A DNA stretch of 64,000 nucleotides, taken from assembly GCF_023065955.2 (NCBI RefSeq), contig NW_026623008.1:18844001-18908000 (forward strand), given 5' to 3'. The notes beneath the pieces were generated by a model. It was given only the letters and a program-made list of their open reading frames with translations, did no database searches and was not told the origin of the DNA. Positions 54,461 to 64,000 of the stretch are shown here, in pieces. Made by a program: the position numbers and the translations under genes. The DNA is from Ursus arctos (Eukaryota; Chordata; Mammalia; Carnivora; Ursidae). The number at the start of each line of letters is the position of its first letter. Within the stretch, counting starts at the first letter, position 1.

Positions 54461-55371
54461 GGAATGTGGCTCCTGAGGCTGGTTGTGTCTTCCCCTCAGG
54501 CTGGAGACTCCCGAGGTTGGCTGCGTTCTTCCGCTCAGGCTAGGGGGTCCCCTGGGGGTGGGATATGCCTGCCCTCGGGCTGGGGCAGGAGCCCTGCTTA
54601 GGACCGGCTGAGACTGATTGTCCCATCCTAGCCACCCAAGCAGCGCCAGTTCCTGCCCTCCCGCGCGCTCCGATTACTATTTGGAGTCGCTTTATCTCCG
54701 CCCCTACGTAGAGCAGTGTGGCCCTTCAGCAGCAGTCACCATCCGCAAAGAACAGACACCCCCCCCCTTCCCTGCCCTGCAACAGCTCACAGAAGCCCCC
54801 CGAAGGTGCTGTACGTGGTGTTCCACGAGAGAAGCTGGCCTGTCTGTGTTGGCTTGGTGCCCCACCCACTTTAAGCTGCGTCTTCTCACAGCTGTTCGGG
54901 GGCCGGGTGGCGGGGGCGGTCAGGACCTTATGGCCTAGCCTTATGGATGGACTCTGATAGGGGCCCATTATATAGAAAGAACTTTGGACTGCTGACCTCT
55001 CTGCCCAGTCACTCCATCATCCCCCATGCCCTTGGTTTAGGGGACCATGGCTTGGCTATGTCCCTTCACATAGACAAGTGTCTAAAGTGCAAGCCACTTG
55101 CCCATACCACTGGGGTTAAAGAGGGTTCCTTCAGTCTCTCCCTGACAAGAGTCATTTTATTTGCAGACCAGGTGCAAGGAGTGAGGGTGGCAGCACCATG
55201 CCTACCAAGATTGGGTGCCCACTGAGTGCTTTTCCACCGCCTCTGGACTCCGAGTGTGAAAAACATTTACCTTGAGCGTTGTGGTTTTCCGGGTATAGTC
55301 TAAGAATTCCGTTACCTGGGAAAAGTGTTAAAATGCAGGTTCCCAAAATGCTGCATCAAACCAACTCAATC
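54461..55371. other. SLC30A2 upstream intergenic DNA
   Basis: Unique sequence past the CpG island. No gene, RNA or clear repeat recognised. Confidence 0.5.
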
Positions 55372-55386
55372 AGAATCTTATAACTT

Positions 55387-55570
55387 GGGGGCTCCTGGGT
55401 GGCCAAGTCGGTTAAGTGTGCCCTCGGGGTCATGTTCCCAGGACCCTGGGATCAAGCCCCGAATTGGGCTCCTGCTCCTCGAGGGGTCTGTTTGTCCCTC
55501 TCCCTCTGCTCCTCCCCCCAATTGCGTGCTCTCTCTCTCAAATTAATTAATTAATTAAGATTTTTAAAAA
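55387..55570 (+). mobile_element. CAN-SINE
   Basis: GGGGGCTCCTGGGTGGCCAA start and an ATTAATTAATTAATTAAG tail. The exact TSD AGAATCTTATAACTT lies at 55372-55386 and 55571-55585. Confidence 0.95.
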
Positions 55571-55932
55571 AGAATCTTATAACTTATTTGATGGCAAACG
55601 TTTATGCTTTAAAAAGTATATTTTTATGTCCCTCATTTCTTTCAATGCAGAGCACATTGTAAGTTCTCAATAAACGCAGATTTACAAATCGAATTCAGAT
55701 GGATATATTCATTTTATAAAGAACTTTTATGTCAGATTTCCTTTAAATTAATACTTTCCAAGATGCACTTTAATTGATTTGCAAGAGTTTGACCAGTCAA
55801 GACTTTGATATAGTGCTAGGCCCGCTTATAGTATTATATACCTGGCTCCAGAGTGCCAGGAGGCCTACATGAATGGCCTAGCAGTTCTCAGACCTCAACC
55901 TGAGGAATTTTATTTTAAAAATATAGAGTCCA

Positions 55933-56147
55933 GGGGCGCCTGGGTGGCTCAGTCTGCTAAGCATCCAACTCTTGATTTCAGCTGGGGTCCTGATCTCAGG
56001 GTTGTGGGATCGGTCCCATGTTGGGCTCCACGGTCAGCACGGTCTGCTGGACATTCTCTCTTCCCCCTTGCCCTCCGCCCCTCCCCCACTCCAGCGTGTG
56101 TGCTCCCCTTCTCTCTCAAATAAATAAATCTTTTTTAAAAAAATAAA
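55933..56147 (+). mobile_element. CAN-SINE
   Basis: GGGGCGCCTGGGTGGCTCAG start, AAATAAATAAATC tail. Confidence 0.94.
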
Positions 56148-56486
56148 AGTGCCTTTATTTAAAGTATCAAAAGATAAAATGATATGATATCTGGGATTTG
56201 CCCCCAAAGAATCCTAGTGCGGGAAGTGGGTAACGGTAGAGAAGAAACAAATGTGTCAAAAACTGTTGAAACTGACTGATGGGTACTTTATACTATTTGC
56301 TCTACCTTTCCATATGTTTGAAATTTTCCCAAATTAAAGTTTAGAGAAAACCAAACCTTTTCTGGTGATTCTAATGCAGCAGGCTATGGAACCATATTGA
56401 AGATTTATTGGAATAACCCCTTTGAAGCGTTCCCCTCTTACAGCATGATCTTAAAGGAAGTCTTTGATCGAGAACCCTTCATAGTA

Positions 56487-56691
56487 TGGGGCGCCTGGGT
56501 GGCTCAGTCGTTAGGCGTCTGCCTTCGGCTCAGGGCGTGATCCCGGCGTTCTGGGATCGAGTCCCACATCGGGCTCCTCCGCTGGGAGCCTGCTTCTTCC
56601 TCTCCCACTCCCCCTGCTCGTGTTCCCTCTCTCGCTGGCTGTCTCTCTCTGTCAAAATAAATAAATAAAATCTTTAAAAAAAAAAAAAAAA
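56487..56691 (+). mobile_element. CAN-SINE, young bear-type
   Basis: Near-consensus sequence with a long A-tail. The perfect 16-bp TSD AGAACCCTTCATAGTA lies at 56471-56486 and 56692-56707. One of the youngest insertions in the window. Confidence 0.97.
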
Positions 56692-57059
56692 AGAACCCTT
56701 CATAGTAGGTGTTCTGGTTTGCGAGGACAAGCCGAGCCCTTTGTGTGGCAAAGTAGAGACCCTCCCATTTGCAATCTAGAAATACCTCCCTGGGATTAAA
56801 ACGTTGACGACTAGCTTTGACTGCCTTCCCTCTTCTCTCTGATAAGTGACAAGATAGTGGACTGCTACGCCTGTTTCTCACGTTATCAGCAACCTGGAGA
56901 AGAAATCTGGAGGCCGAATGTGGACAGGTTGTAATTCTGATTCTTGTGATTTCAAAATGATGAAAACCTCTCTCTTTCTGGCTTCAAATGCCTTCAATCT
57001 GCTATAGGAAGGTACTCAGGCCTATAAAAAAAAGCAAGTGTGTGATTATCAAAAAAAGA

Positions 57060-57225
57060 CACGATAATGGCTACCTCCAAGGAGGGGGCCACACGGGGAC
57101 TTCCGGGGGCTGTCAGTGTTCTTTTTCTCGACTCGCACAGTAGCAACACAGAATTTCATTATGCGGCAGCTTATTAAACTCTACAGCTTGTTTTCTTTCC
57201 TTGTGTGTAACATATCACACAATTT
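57060..57225 (+). repeat. Ancient LINE 3'-end-like segment
   Basis: GATAATGGCTACCTCCAAGG and CAGTGTTCTTTTTCTCGACT resemble a common old L1-type 3' segment. It ends where the LTR begins. Confidence 0.4.
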
Positions 57226-57226
57226 G

Positions 57227-57642
57227 TGTAGAGGCTGCTTTCAGACAAACAGGCTTGAGCGATGGAATGTAGGAAGGGCTCCCAGCAACCACCTGGCTGA
57301 ATACAGACGGGCCCATCAAAATATCCATAGGCCCGAACCAGCCAATGGGCTACTTACAACGAGGCACAGCTACCAGAAAAGGGGAAGATTCCATACATCA
57401 GCACACCTCCTCATCTTCCCCCTTTAGAAACAGCTGCCACCCCCTGCCTCCCTGCGGGCAGGCTCTCCTCTGCCGTCTGCCCTCTGCTCCCTTCCAGGCG
57501 TATTCAGTAAACTTCTATCTCCTTTGTTCTGCCTCAGGTGAAGTCTTGTCACCGCCTGCGCCATCAGCTTCCACCCAATCAGTAGCCCCACATTTGAGGG
57601 GCCCTCATCTGATCAGGAGAGACACCCATGTAGACACCACAT
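57227..57642 (+). mobile_element. ERV1-class LTR (5' LTR of a decayed provirus)
   Basis: Starts TGTAGAGGC. It has a CCAAT box (AGCCAATGGG, near 57335), an AGTAAA poly(A)-like signal at 57506-57511 and a CT/GT-rich U5, ending near ...ACACCACA. The 3' LTR, if present, lies beyond the window or is lost. Confidence 0.55.
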
Positions 57643-58860
57643 TTCGTGGCCCGTATGGGGAGACTTTGTGGCCTCCCCACCCAACACGCATCTAGGGGAA
57701 GCCTGCGCAAGGACCTTTTGCAGGTCTGGCACTTTCCCTGGATTCTCCGGGAATTTCTCAGGACTTTCCCCTCAGCGGACCAACTCTAGCACTCCTTGGG
57801 CACCTGACAACTTCTTGCGAGGTTCCTGCTCAGTGAGGATCCAAAGCCCCGAGGGGGAACCAGCTGGACCACCCTGGCCCTGAAGGGTGAGAGATTTCCC
57901 CTTCTGCCCTTGGGAGGGACCCTTCTCTCAGACCTTTCAGCCCCGCTTCAGTCTAACCCGAGTACCTCCCAGACAACTGAGGGCCCGTGGCCAGGACGGC
58001 TCCCTGGTGTGGTCTAAAGGTCTGAGGGCGAACAGGTCAGACTGTCGGGCCTGTGAGGAAGGAGCCCTTTCCTCTGCTGTCTCACTCCCTACTGAGGTCT
58101 GCTCCCAAAGTCCAGCACAATTGGCTGCTCCCCCAGAGAATCCCCCATGTTAGGGACTCGGTTGGGACCCTTTCTTGATGCTGGCTCTCAGCTACCTCCC
58201 TTCTTACAGCCTCTGCCCCTTTACCTCTGTTAGCTCGGGGCCCAGCTGCCATCTTGATCTGAGGGCAAACCTGTTCCCACGCACCTGAGTGGTCAGTCCT
58301 CCCCCTCCTTTTTCCCACCCGGTCTGGCCAAACAGCATCCGGCTCTAGCTGAGACCACAGGAAGTGCCATGCCATTTGCTGCTACCCCTTTCTGTGGTGG
58401 GACACCACCCGAAGATTCAGTTGCCTCATGTAGGTCCAGTCTTTTCTCAGCTCAGCAGAGCTGCAGACTGAAATGGCGACCTCAAGTAGGATCTCCATTC
58501 TCTTTGGCGAGGGCACCCCCTTGGGAATCGGCAGCCAGTCTTTCGCACAATGGGACCCCCTCTACTCCTTTGGGCTGTGTTCTTAGAAGCTGGAACAGAT
58601 TTGATAAACTCCCAGATCAAGAGATATGGCCCTCCCAAGGACCTCTTTCTTATAATACTATTTTCCCGCTTGACCTCCTTTGCTGAACTCCAAATGGTGG
58701 GAAGTCCCGTACGTATCTTGCTCGGTTTCATGGCCCTAAATCAGGACCTCGACCTAAGAGCGTCTTACAGAATGTGTCTGACTGCTACCTGCTGACATAC
58801 CGGATGCTTCATCTCTTCTGCCTCCCTCTCCTCCTCCTGTTCCGGCCCCACCTTGGGTGC
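57643..58860 (+). pseudogene. ERV1 leader and gag (matrix) remnant
   Basis: About 900 bp of leader precede a short stretch (about 58540-58620) whose reading frame has the ERV1 gag matrix signature (T-P-L-G-C followed by W-N-R-F-D). The frame stops at 58684-58686 and breaks repeatedly around it. Capsid, nucleocapsid, protease and polymerase were not recognised. Non-functional relic. Confidence 0.5.
57647..57664 (+). other. Primer-binding-site-like sequence
   Basis: TGGCCCGTATGGGGAGAC lies directly after the LTR, where gamma-type retroviruses have the tRNA primer site. I cannot assign the tRNA. It supports the LTR boundary. Confidence 0.4.
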
Positions 58861-60382
58861 CGCCTAGGTTAACAGGTTCCTGTACCGTCCACGGTGCCTT
58901 CTGGGCCATTGGCTCCTCTTCTACCCTTGCCGTCAGGGAGTGAAGAGCAGCCCCTTGGACTTACACTGCCCACTTCAGATTTCCCCACCAGTGCCCCAGT
59001 GAAAAACCGACAATGGGGAACAAATTGATTGACTTTTAAGTGAACCCAAGTGGAACATAAGTCGGTATTTAAAGTAATTGAAACTTTCATTCTGCCAAGG
59101 TTTGCTGAAGGTCAAATAAGCTCGTGTACTCTGTTGCAATTTGTCGGCAAAACGACGACTTCAAATGACGGTTAATTTTTCTGTCTCAAAGTGTTCATGG
59201 GTAGTTGTTCAGATAGTCTTTGGGAACCTGAAACTTTACAGTTTTGCTTGGATGATAAATTGGGTTGAATTCATGGACATCTAGGTCTTTTCCAAATAGA
59301 AAGGAGGGCGAAAGCATTGATCACTGAACATAGGTGTGTGGTTTTGACTTCTTATTGCTGAGGAACTAAGGATATTTGAGCGTTGAAGAATATGCTTTGT
59401 GCTTAATTGATTCATAAATTTGCCATCTAAAGAGCTGTGGTGTAGCAATTCAAAATTGGCCACTACCTAGCTTGTACTGGAGACTAAGGATCCTAAGAGT
59501 TCAAAATTCTGCTAAATGTATTTAAGAATGATGGAAATAAGGGAAGCAACTCTGTAAGCAGGAAAGTAAGAGATGTGTAAGAAAGATGTAAGAAAAAAAA
59601 AAAGATGTAAGGAACAGAAACACATTTTTGTTGAAGGAAAAACGGAATTTTGTCCTAAAATGAAACTGGTTATTTGGAGAGAAATGGCTTGGGACAAAAT
59701 CTGAACGCAAAAGAAAGTTGTGGAAGGTGTATGAAGGGGAATCTTTGGAAAGGAATTTTATGTGTTATCAGGACAAACTAAGATTGAAATGAATGAATTT
59801 TAAAAGTATGCTGGTATAAGATTGAAATTCTGCTTTCTCTCTGTTAAAAAGACTAAGTTTTCTTGGATTGTTGGTCCGCTCTTGATAAGAAAATGTAAAC
59901 AAAGTTGTTTTTTCTTTTCTTGGTCTGCCCAGAAAAACCAGTTTCTATGTTTTGTCTTTCACAGGTCTTTGATGATCTGAAATCCTATCTAGGCACGTGC
60001 TTTGAAACTTTCTAAAGTTTTTAACAAACTTCCCTGAGATTTGACGTGTCCCAGAAATAACTGAATTTCCTTGTCAATTGCATCATGATGAACTCTCACG
60101 TCAGATCATCACAACGTCCGTGTTGGAGTTCTTCGTCATTTATAGTTATTGTTCTGATGCTCTTGTGAAATGTGTTTCATCTTCAAGGAGGTTCATAAAA
60201 AGGGCTTTTGACAAATACAGGTATTTGATATCTTTAAGATCATAAAACTGAAATGAGTAAGAATTTCCAGAGCTAACGAAAAGCTGCATTCAAATCGAAC
60301 AAAACTTAGTAACATGGAACTAAATGAACTGAGGAAAATGATTATAGTTTTTGTGACTCCTGTTTAAAAATTGCTGACGCTC
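58861..60382. other. AT-rich sequence of unknown origin within the ERV region
   Basis: No frame of note and no recognised repeat. It changes abruptly from GC-rich leader/gag to AT-rich DNA near 59000. Probably ERV internal noncoding DNA, but unproven. Confidence 0.4.
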
Positions 60383-60588
60383 GGGGCGCCTGGGTGGCTC
60401 AGTCGTTAAGCGTCTGCCTTCGGCTCAGGGCGTGATCCCGGCGTTATGGGATCGAGCCCCGCATCAGGCTCTTCCACTGGGAGCCTGCTTCTTCCTCTCC
60501 CACTCCCCCTGCTTGTGTTCCCTCTCTCGCTGGCTCTCTCTCTTTCTCTCTCTCTCTCAAATGAATGAATAAAATCTTTAAAAAAAAA
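60383..60588 (+). mobile_element. CAN-SINE, bear-type
   Basis: GGGGCGCCTGGGTGGCTCAG, GTGATCCCGGCGTTATGGG, and an A-tail. AAAAATTGCTG flanks both sides. Confidence 0.95.
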
Positions 60589-60602
60589 TTGCTGGCTCTC
60601 TT

Positions 60603-60811
60603 GGGCCACCTGGGTGGCTCAGTTGGTTAAGCATCTGCCTTCGGCTTAGGTCATGATCCCAGGGTCCTGGGATCCTGGAGTTCTGGGATCAAGCCCTGGT
60701 CAGGCTTCCTGCTCATCAAGGAGTCTGCTTCTCCTTCTCCCTCTGCCGTTACCCCTGCTCATGCTCTCTCTCTCTCTCTCAAATAAGTAAATAAAATCTT
60801 GGGGGGAAAAA
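60603..60811 (+). mobile_element. CAN-SINE
   Basis: GGGCCACCTGGGTGGCTCAG start, AAATAAGTAAATAAAATC tail, only 14 bp after the previous SINE. Confidence 0.94.
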
Positions 60812-60870
60812 ATGCTGGTTCTCTAATGTTTGCTCTTCCAGATTAAGGAAATTTTCTCCTAAGATATTTT

Positions 60871-61045
60871 TACTTTTTGCACACACACACACAAGGGGGG
60901 GAGGGGGGGCGGGGGGGGCAGAGAGGGGGAAAGAACCTTAAGCAGGCCTGATCCAATGCAGGGCTGGATCTCACGTCCCCAAGATCATGAACTGAGCTAA
61001 AATCAAGAGTCAGAAACTCAACCGTCTGAGCCACCCAGGTACCCC
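60871..61045 (-). mobile_element. CAN-SINE (minus)
   Basis: Its T-rich start has become a (CA)n plus long G-runs (60893-60920); it ends GCCACCCAGGTACCCC. Third SINE in 660 bp. Confidence 0.9.
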
Positions 61046-62040
61046 GAAGCATTGAACTTTTCTCTATCTGAACCTTCTGAAATTCAAAAAGTCTCAGTGA
61101 GTATTCTTTCATTCATGGCAATCATGGTTATTTTCATAAGTTCAATAAAAATCTGTTCTCCTTGTAACTGGACACCATTGGGAACCCTGGTTATTTTACA
61201 AAGGCATTGACTGGTGTCACTTTTGAGAGAGACCTGCACAGACTCAGATATCACCAGACAGCCTGAAGGAGCTGAGATTGACTTTATGAACCATGAAGCC
61301 AATAAAACCCCTTGAAAATGTTGACCTGATACCTTGCTTACAGGGCTCCCAGCAGCCTCACCAGGTGAGTAGAGAATGTCACTTCCTGCAGGTGCAGGAG
61401 CCTCAGGACATTTTGGGGACCCCGAGAAGAGGAATTTGCCCAAATCCACAGGTATTGAAGGCATGACTGATGGCAAGTATTTGGTCTTGGCTTCTGGCCT
61501 AGAGAGGCTACTAAAAGTTCAATTGAGATTCCTTATAAAGAATTCCAGCAAAGCAAATTTTAAAAGATCTATTATGATCAATCACTATTCTTGCTGACCC
61601 TCTGCAAATGATTAGGTCAGGTTTGTTAAAATTGGACTTGTTTTCCAAACGAGTTATTCTTGATTTGCTTATCTCTGGAAATAAGGGTGATTTCAAAGAG
61701 GGGCGCCTGGGTGGCTCAGTTGGTTAAGCCGCTGCCTTTGGCTCGGGTCCTGATCCCAGAGTCCTGGGATCAAGCCCCACATCGGGCTCCGGCCCCACAT
61801 CGGGCTCCTTGCTCAGTGGGGAGCCTGCTTCTTCCTCTGCCTGCCGCTCCCCCTACTTGTGCTTCCCCCCCTTGTGTCAAATAAATAAATAAAATCTTTT
61901 TTTTTAAAAAAGGGTGATTTCAGAGAGAAAAATCATGATTTAATAACACACCTTTGTGGATGTTAAATTCTAGTTCTGCTTGTCTTTGAATGCTTGTTGT
62001 TGGCCTGAGCTAGACAACTGGAGGTAAACTTCAGAGAAAT
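61046..62040. other. ERV-region DNA not identified
   Basis: No recognised frame. It is interrupted by the SINE at 61701-61910 and may belong to the same retroviral relic. Confidence 0.35.
61701..61910 (+). mobile_element. CAN-SINE
   Basis: GGGCGCCTGGGTGGCTCAG start, with a small internal duplication (CCCCACATCGGGCTCC occurs twice). AGGGTGATTTCAAAGAG and AGGGTGATTTCAGAGAG are the TSDs. Confidence 0.95.
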
Positions 62041-62835
62041 TGCCACAATTGCTCAGGTATAGACAATCTTTGTGCTTGTTATCCTGTGGAGATAATAACA
62101 GGACCCCATGGACCTATGATTATTTGAACAACTGGAAAATGAAATGGATTCCCCAACAATTATATAACTCAACCAGCACCTTGACCAATTCTGTGTGGCT
62201 GGGATGACAAAATGGCTCCTTAAAAGCCGGAGTGTACCCCACTCCATGTGGTTAACTGTGGACTTGTGGAGATAACGGATGCGGCCACTTTCCTTATGAT
62301 TGGACTGGATGATACACTTCCAGATACCCATATTCCCAGACAAGTCTTCTCCCGCTTGCCAGTGATTCCTCATAATTAGGATATTGTTAAGGCCGGACCT
62401 CAGACAAAGAGGGCTTCCTGATGGTTTTATCCCTTCGCCACATTTGTCCCAAGAACTACCTCTAATGATATAAAATTGCAAATAGAGGCTTTAACTAAGC
62501 ACGCAACAGCCGTCTTTAACCAAACCCAACTTGTAGTCACCCACAAATTCAAAAGGTAGCCCTCCCAAACTGAATGGCCCTTGTTATCCTGACTGCGCTC
62601 AAGCAGGAACCTATACTTTACTAAAACAGTGTTATGTATATACTCCAAACGACGAAATGTGACAGGGTTACTAACTGACATAAATACTCAAACTGGTGCT
62701 TTAAAAAATCTCTCTCTCTCCTGTAATGATTGGTTAAACTGGACTGGAGACTTTTGTCAACTATCAAAGGACTCTTAGTTGGGCTTCTTTTTCTTTTTGT
62801 TATTCTAATTACACAGTCTGTTTTATCCCTAGGGT
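62041..62835 (+). pseudogene. ERV1 env remnant A (transmembrane-subunit region)
   Basis: Short stretches in alternating frames at about 62470-62640 match the ectodomain of an ERV1 transmembrane subunit (heptad helix and the disulfide-loop region). A hydrophobic stretch at about 62755-62830 could be the membrane span. Stops and frameshifts are many, so it cannot make a protein. Env surface-subunit sequence upstream is not recognisable. Confidence 0.5.
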
Positions 62836-63740
62836 AAACGGTCTCCGCCACTAATGACGATCAAAACCAGTAGGGTCCAAATCCTGACCCCTCTTTCTCA
62901 GGTAACATACGTCCAAAACTTACTTCTAGGGATTGAGTATACCTTAAGCCTCTGCAGGACAAAAAGCCACTTGAACCTGTCTGGACCTGGCCCCATCGAA
63001 TTCCTTGACCACTCCAACAGCAGAAAAACCACGGCTTCTCACCATGGATCCACCTTTCCAGAATCAAGACTGCCCCAGCCCTAGATGTGGAGCCCTCCTC
63101 TAAGTACAGCTGTTGGCGATCTACACCTGTTACTCACACAAGACCAGCGATACACACCTAGAGGCCTAGAGACCCAGGAGTCCGACCCATTGCTAATCCC
63201 TACTCTCTTCCCTTCAATCATTCTATGATATGGTCTTAGAAAACTCCCTAAATACTTTCCTCCTGAAACTCTCACCATTTCTCCTTCCCAATTCCAAGAC
63301 TTCATTCTTTTTTTTTTAAGATTTTATTTATTTATTTGAGAGAGAGAGAGGGAGGGTGAAAGAGAGCAGGAGAGGGGAGAGGGTCAGAGGGAGAAGCAAA
63401 CTCCCCTCTGAGCAGGGAGCCCAATATGGGACTCGATCCCAGGACTCCGGAATCAAAACCTGGGCCAAAGGCAGATGCCTACCAACTGAGCCACCCAGGT
63501 GCCCCTCAAGACTTCATTCTTGACCTTTCTCTTCAGGGTGACCTCTCCAAATTTACTTGGTCAGAAATCATAACTTACCTGGAGCTTCCCCCCCACCCCC
63601 CACAATACAATCCTCACCCCTTTTTGGGCTAAGCTTTGTCTTCCTCATAGTAACCTTCTTTTGGTTTCCTCCTTCTGGGACCACGCAATGCAAGGATGGT
63701 TTTCCTGGAAAGAAACCTGTTCGTGGCTATCCTAACGCCT
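62836..63740 (+). pseudogene. Degraded retroviral sequence between the two env segments
   Basis: Contains no long frame and is split by the SINE at 63310-63506. Position suggests surface-subunit or leader remnants, but I see no diagnostic motif. Confidence 0.3.
63310..63506 (-). mobile_element. CAN-SINE (minus)
   Basis: T-run and AAGATTTTATTTATTTATTT start; GCCACCCAGGTGCCCC end. The exact TSD CAAGACTTCATTCTT lies at 63295-63309 and 63507-63521. Confidence 0.96.
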
Positions 63741-63860
63741 TCCCTCCTTAGGACCCCTGGCCTCAATACTCCTGCTCCTAATTACTGGTCCCCCTCTTTT
63801 TAATCTCTTTCTTAAATTTGTCACTTCTAGAATGCAACAATTCCATATCTGAATGATGGC
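63741..63860 (+). pseudogene. ERV env remnant B (membrane-span end of a transmembrane subunit)
   Basis: The frame starting with a G-P-L triplet near 63748 runs through a leucine-rich span and a G-P turn into a short basic tail, stopping near 63851. This is the usual end of a gammaretrovirus-type envelope. A stop and frame change lie just upstream. The sequence continues toward the window edge without a recognised LTR. Confidence 0.6.
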
Positions 63861-64000
63861 TCAACAGGAATTCCAGCCCATACCACGGGAGGGTCCCCTC
63901 CCCCAAATCCCATGGACCTGGCCACCAAGGAATTCCACTCAAATCGCCTATCAGCACGTTAATCTAATACCATGCTCCGGTCTATAACTGACAGAACCCC

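Noticed and set aside
54500..57200. TRIM63 exons to the right of SLC30A2
   Set aside because: TRIM63 is the next gene in human, but no RING or B-box coding exon was recognised. It probably lies beyond the window.
57116..58795. Several 70-116-aa frames in the ERV region as possible host genes
   Set aside because: They fall in LTR, leader and gag relics and are broken by stops. No intact gene.

Overview
This is nuclear DNA from a carnivoran mammal. About thirty tRNA-Lys-derived CAN-SINEs (SINEC; consensus opening GGGGCGCCTGGGTGGC, CT-rich 3' part, AAATAAATAAATAAAATC tail) are scattered on both strands. Several (8235, 11250, 56487, 60383) are of a low-divergence type containing GGCGTGATCCCGGCGTTATG. 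I associate that type with bears and giant panda; this species guess comes from memory, not from a search. Older MIR and L2 fragments, one LINE-1 3' end, a solo LTR and a decayed ERV1-class provirus make up much of the rest.

Three protein-coding genes can be read exon by exon with correct splice sites and phases. They lie in the order I know from human 1p36.11 (PAFAH2, EXTL1, SLC30A2, then TRIM63). PAFAH2 (minus strand) contributes its 5' end: three coding exons between 4.1 and 6.05 kb, and a CpG-rich promoter with a probable untranslated first exon at 12.6-12.9 kb. The rest of the gene lies off the left edge. EXTL1 (plus strand, 31.58-44.14 kb) is complete, with 11 coding exons and 668 codons. 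SLC30A2/ZnT2 (minus strand, 47.68-53.91 kb) is complete, with 8 coding exons and 371 codons, and starts in a strong CpG island. EXTL1 and SLC30A2 converge tail to tail across about 3.5 kb.

By region: 0-4.1 kb, PAFAH2 intron with repeats. 4.1-6.05 kb, PAFAH2 coding exons 1-3. 6.05-12.6 kb, PAFAH2 first intron, rich in SINEs. 12.6-13.0 kb, PAFAH2 promoter. 13-31.5 kb, intergenic DNA with L2, MIR, SINEs, a solo LTR, a SINE split by an L1, and a few unique stretches with clusters of transcription-factor motifs. 31.6-44.1 kb, EXTL1. 44.1-47.7 kb, convergent intergenic DNA, including a 52-bp tandem duplication and an orphan TATA box. 47.7-53.9 kb, SLC30A2. 53.9-54.5 kb, its CpG island. 54.5-57.2 kb, intergenic DNA with SINEs. 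57.2-64.0 kb, ERV1-class remnants (LTR, primer-binding-like site, gag matrix fragment, two separate env transmembrane-subunit fragments) broken up by at least five SINEs.

The three genes are neighbours rather than partners in one pathway: PAFAH2 hydrolyses oxidised phospholipids in the cytosol, EXTL1 is a Golgi/ER heparan-sulfate glycosyltransferase, and ZnT2 loads zinc into secretory vesicles. I found no evidence of a new gene system. The observations most worth checking are candidate regulatory clusters, the env/gag fragments, the EXTL1 DxD substitution and the overlapping uORF at the PAFAH2 start.
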